Of a DNA stretch of 64,000 nucleotides, positions 60,730 through 64,000 are shown one piece after another (position 1 is the first letter of the stretch; each line of letters begins with the position of its first letter). The stretch covers positions 74,957,839 through 75,021,838 of the forward strand of contig OX344761.1 in assembly GCA_947034895.1 (NCBI GenBank). The letters run 5' to 3'. The notes beneath the pieces are model-generated. The model was not told where the DNA came from and did not search any database. It worked only from the letters and a program-made list of their open reading frames with translations. The DNA comes from Rhytidiadelphus loreus. Lineage: Eukaryota; Streptophyta; Bryopsida; Hypnales; Hylocomiaceae. A program made the translations under genes and the position numbers.

Positions 60730-63437
60730 CTAATGAGAAAAATGACGCTTGATCTCACCCTCCTCTAGTTTGGAAGTCACATCTGCCGGATCCGACCATG
60801 ACGTCGAAGCTTCCGATTGTATGGGGGCGTATGCATGGGAAGCCATAATCCTTTGTTGGCAATTTTCTGGCATCGACTTGAGGGCAATTCCCATTGTAAT
60901 GAGAAGCAGACCCGTGCAATGCTGCCCTAAAAGTGGCTTCGTAAAAATGATGTAAGAAAGAAGAAGGGTGACTGCCTTTCGGGCGGTTGTGACCTGCATC
61001 CATAACAATAAGTAAAGCATGAATAGAAGGTTCCGGTTTCAACGAACATTGATCGCAACCTTAATCACATCAATTTGCATTCACAGAATCCATGATCTTT
61101 AGAAGTCATGCAATTGATCTTTTCAAAAGGAGAAGGAAATCCGAAATTATGAAAACACGGAAACTATGGATACTCACCATAGCTGTTGTAGCAGCCCCAA
61201 ACAAAGCAATGAGGCAAAGGACGGATAATTGCCCGATGAATGTCGCACAAGCCTCAAATATAAGCACAATGTATATATAAGGATTCTGCAACAATGAACA
61301 TGCCTCGTTAACGCAGTTCCTGCACTCAGTTTCCTGAAATTTTAAAATGCAAGTCCAGAAGCTTCTCCTGGAATAAACCTGGCTAATTGTCGCGTCGCAT
61401 TCAATATAATTTGGCTCAAAATTCTCGAAAGCAAATTTCAATAAAACCAAATGTATCGTTCTGAGTTCCAGCAGGCTGTAACGCATGCCAGGGAATCTGA
61501 TTTCCACAAACTTAATTCCACAGCCCAGACCCTTTTTTATTTCGATTTCAACAATTAGTTTACAAAAGTCTTAGTGGCTGAGATTATGTAAAGCAACATT
61601 AGAAAGCATGTTATGGCGCCTGGAAATAAAGGATACAATATCCTAAAAATTATCACATTGTTTGCGATAGGCAGTAAGATAGAATAATGTTCTTGCCTGA
61701 AAGCACTTGGACCAAGCACGGAACAATTCGCCTGTTATGAGCATTGGCGGGATAAGGAATGGTAGCCCCACAGCTGTTGTACAGAATAGCATTTCCAACT
61801 GTGGCACACGGAGCACGCAAAAATAGCTTTAGACACAACTCTTTGATACGCAGCCGGGAAGAAATGCGGAGCATTCTATATTCTAACATTGGCTCTTCAA
61901 ATTCTCTTTCCGATATAAACAACGTTATGAAGACTGCAATCATAGCCCCTAGGCTAACATTAAATTTTCATGCATAGACAAGAAGAATTGTCTAACAAGC
62001 CTTGCCTGAGTGGTCGCGGGATTAACAGTGAAGATAACCTCCTGTAGGTTTCCAACGAAGGCGTCAAGAACGAGTGCTCCCACCACCATCACCACACCCA
62101 TGATGCTGAAGTTAGGTGAGGTTTGGGCATCTGCAAGTGTAAAAGTCACCAGCCCCAACACCAACATAATTGCAGAAACATATTCCACGACGGAGTAACG
62201 CCGCCTCAGTCCAGGTACAAATGCACCCATTATCATAACTGGCAAGACCTGTTCAGTCATCCAATGAGACGTTGAAAAAGACATTTAACACGACATTCAC
62301 GTTGTAAACTCGAACGATCAAGAAATTAGGGACGGTTAAAGAAATAGAATGCGTGGAATACACAGATCTAATGTGTATAGTTTGCTCACTAAATAGACAT
62401 GTCACATTGTTGGGATCGTTAGCAATGAGCAGAACAAGGCTAGAGCGAATGTCAAGAAAATGTTTAGTTAGTGAGGTACCTTAGTGGATTTGAACATGAT
62501 TTGTGCAGGATAATTGAGGAACATTAGAGAACCTTTGGTGAGCCCTTGAGAACCCATCAAGACAGCTGACAGCTTGATGTAGGTCTTCCAGGGGTTGACG
62601 ATGTGCTTGGGTCGAAAGCCGTACCACGAAATGAGACTCAAGTAGACGAAGCCTTGAACAAACGTAAAATACCATCCATAGCTGAACACCAAATACGAAT
62701 ATCGTCAATCTACCGATTCACAGAAACTGAATCACAAGAATGAAAAACGAAGAAATGCTGTAGGTGCACCAAGTACCACTGACCTGAATTGAAGCCTGTT
62801 GTACACATATTCCTGCACCCAGATTCTGAATTAGCAATAGCGGATACGTCAACGACTATACCGCGAATTCCACTAAAGAATCTCCTATGGAAGTTATACC
62901 CAGCCAGAAAACATCCAACGAATAAAAGAACTAAGACACGAGACCAATCGCAAAGATCAATTCGTACAAAGGCAACCACCCAGCGAAAACAAGGTCATGT
63001 CAAGAAAAGGGGTCCTCTGTTACACTAAGTCATCAGAAATGTTGCTGCCTATTGGTGCTCTTCTTCGAATGGCATTTGCAGCAGTATGCCAAGAAAGTGA
63101 ACTCAAGCACACATATATGTTAAACTAATATGCAAAAGGTGACAGACACAGCAAGCAAGCTCTCAATCTGGCGGTGCTGCACACCTCTCAGTCAAACACA
63201 AAAATCGTTGCAATTCCTTCCAATGAAGCTGCATAATTCATGGGAGGCCCAAAAGAAGAAGAGCCTCCCCGTCGTCTCCGCCAATTGAAGCTCCTGATGC
63301 ACACTCACCTCACAGACGCCGTTGATCATGTATCCGAAGAAGAATCCTCCTCCGCAGATGAGCAGCTGCATCCACCTGGGCTTGGAGCTCACATTGCAGC
63401 CCAGCAACCAAACGTGATTCTCCTCGGTAGGACCCAT
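60730..63437 (-). CDS. UDP-galactose/UDP-glucose (PAPST-type, SLC35B) transporter, 7 exons
   Basis: Drug/metabolite-superfamily nucleotide-sugar transporter of ER/Golgi membranes; closest named plant members are the UTR2/UTR4-type proteins, animal relatives SLC35B2/B3 carry PAPS. Exons: 63437-63309, 62812-62784, 62681-62480, 62248-62006, 61798-61697, 61285-61178, 60993-60730. Sum 1077 nt, 358 residues, phases closed. Signature text includes [138 protein letters not shown] and [17 protein letters not shown]. About 8-10 hydrophobic helices; the C-terminal tail is soluble and acidic. Introns 4 and 5 begin GC (CAG|GCAAGG and CAG|GCAAGA); without them the conserved block [15 protein letters not shown] cannot be joined. 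Confident of family; the transported nucleotide is not predictable. Confidence 0.94.
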
Positions 63438-64000
63438 CGTCCTCCTTCCCTCCCACTATGACCACACTCGCTCTCCAACAGGGCAATTGAAGCTTGCTGC
63501 CACTGATCTCCGTTTCCAAGTCTTATTTAATTCATGGAGATAGGGCTCACCACATCCCTGAAGTGCAATTTATTCTCTCAGTTACTTGTACTCGTCCACC
63601 CCTTGCGGCTTCTCTTCTGCGGCCACCCAACCCTAACAACCCCCTGACCCTCACCAACGCGCCTTCATTCAAAGTCTCCACCGCCAAGATCACAACCCGT
63701 CGAAACTATCGACATCCATCTCCCAACGGACAATGCCTCATCAAGAACCGCCCTACTCCCAATGCCAGTCCAACAAAAGTAACTCCCCCCATGTCCAACC
63801 AACGCCGCTGCCAATTGTCCGTCTCTGCCCCCAGGACCCTACCTCCCCTCCCCAACGTGGCTGCAATTGCGTCCTCCCAGCGAACCCAGCATCGGACCCC
63901 TTCCCATGAGACCCCAAATGATAAATCCCATGTCGTCCCACGTCGTCCGCTCATGAAGAAAGAAGCACGTGATCCCCCCCAAGTGGCCCCCTAGCCCGCA
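63438..64000. other. Upstream region of the transporter gene
   Basis: Presumed leader and promoter of the transporter on the minus strand, C-rich on the plus strand. Frames open by base composition only; no gene recognised. Confidence 0.5.

Noticed and set aside
1..64000. CRISPR arrays, rRNA or tRNA genes, prokaryotic operons
   Set aside because: No regularly spaced repeats, no tRNA A/B-box plus cloverleaf pattern and no rRNA-like text recognised; genes are spliced and eukaryotic. A tRNAscan/Infernal run was not possible here.

Overview
This window is nuclear DNA of a land plant. All six protein-coding genes recognised belong to families with clear plant orthologues, they carry short spliceosomal introns, and the gene-poor stretches are AT-rich and full of small transposon remnants. 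The compact introns and the divergence from flowering-plant sequences fit a non-seed plant such as a bryophyte. That is an inference; nothing here fixes the species.

Layout, left to right: (1) AP-3 complex subunit beta, minus strand, 11 exons (318-6262). (2) Three kb of AT-rich DNA with a small TIR element, then a single-exon type II membrane nucleotide pyrophosphatase/phosphodiesterase, plus strand (9254-10732). (3) About 4.3 kb with transposon fragments and a 136-bp tandem triplication. (4) A giant VPS13-type lipid-transfer protein, minus strand, 39 exons, about 3,479 residues (15072-34688). (5) An 8-kb gene desert (about 34.7-42.6 kb) with related TIR elements, a 66-bp-arm foldback, a 279-bp duplication and a CACTA-like MITE caught inside a duplicated host sequence. 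(6) tRNA (guanine-N7)-methyltransferase, plus strand, 11 exons (42655-45720). (7) An L-cysteine desulfhydrase-like PLP enzyme, plus strand, 3 exons (47805-50183). (8) A 5.5-kb desert with two MITEs and a decayed chromodomain-containing Ty3/gypsy remnant. (9) A 157-residue HR-like-lesion-inducer/DoxX-type membrane protein, plus strand, 5 exons (55741-56981). (10) A palindromic repeat array interrupted by a TTAA-flanked element. (11) A UDP-sugar/PAPS-type transporter, minus strand, 7 exons (60730-63437).

The genes are ordinary housekeeping loci with no operon-like logic. AP-3 beta, VPS13 and the nucleotide-sugar transporter all act in endomembrane trafficking or lipid/sugar-nucleotide supply, but nothing shows that they are linked functionally here. 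Exon structures were built by reading splice sites by eye and checking that reading phase closes across every junction. All six genes close to a full ORF with no frameshift.

No prokaryote-like system, CRISPR array, rRNA or tRNA gene was seen. The most unusual content is the mobile DNA: a TIR family with a fixed-geometry covarying internal hairpin, a TTAA-flanked piggyBac-like element whose empty site is preserved in neighbouring repeats, and an apparently high use of GC-AG introns (4 of about 70).
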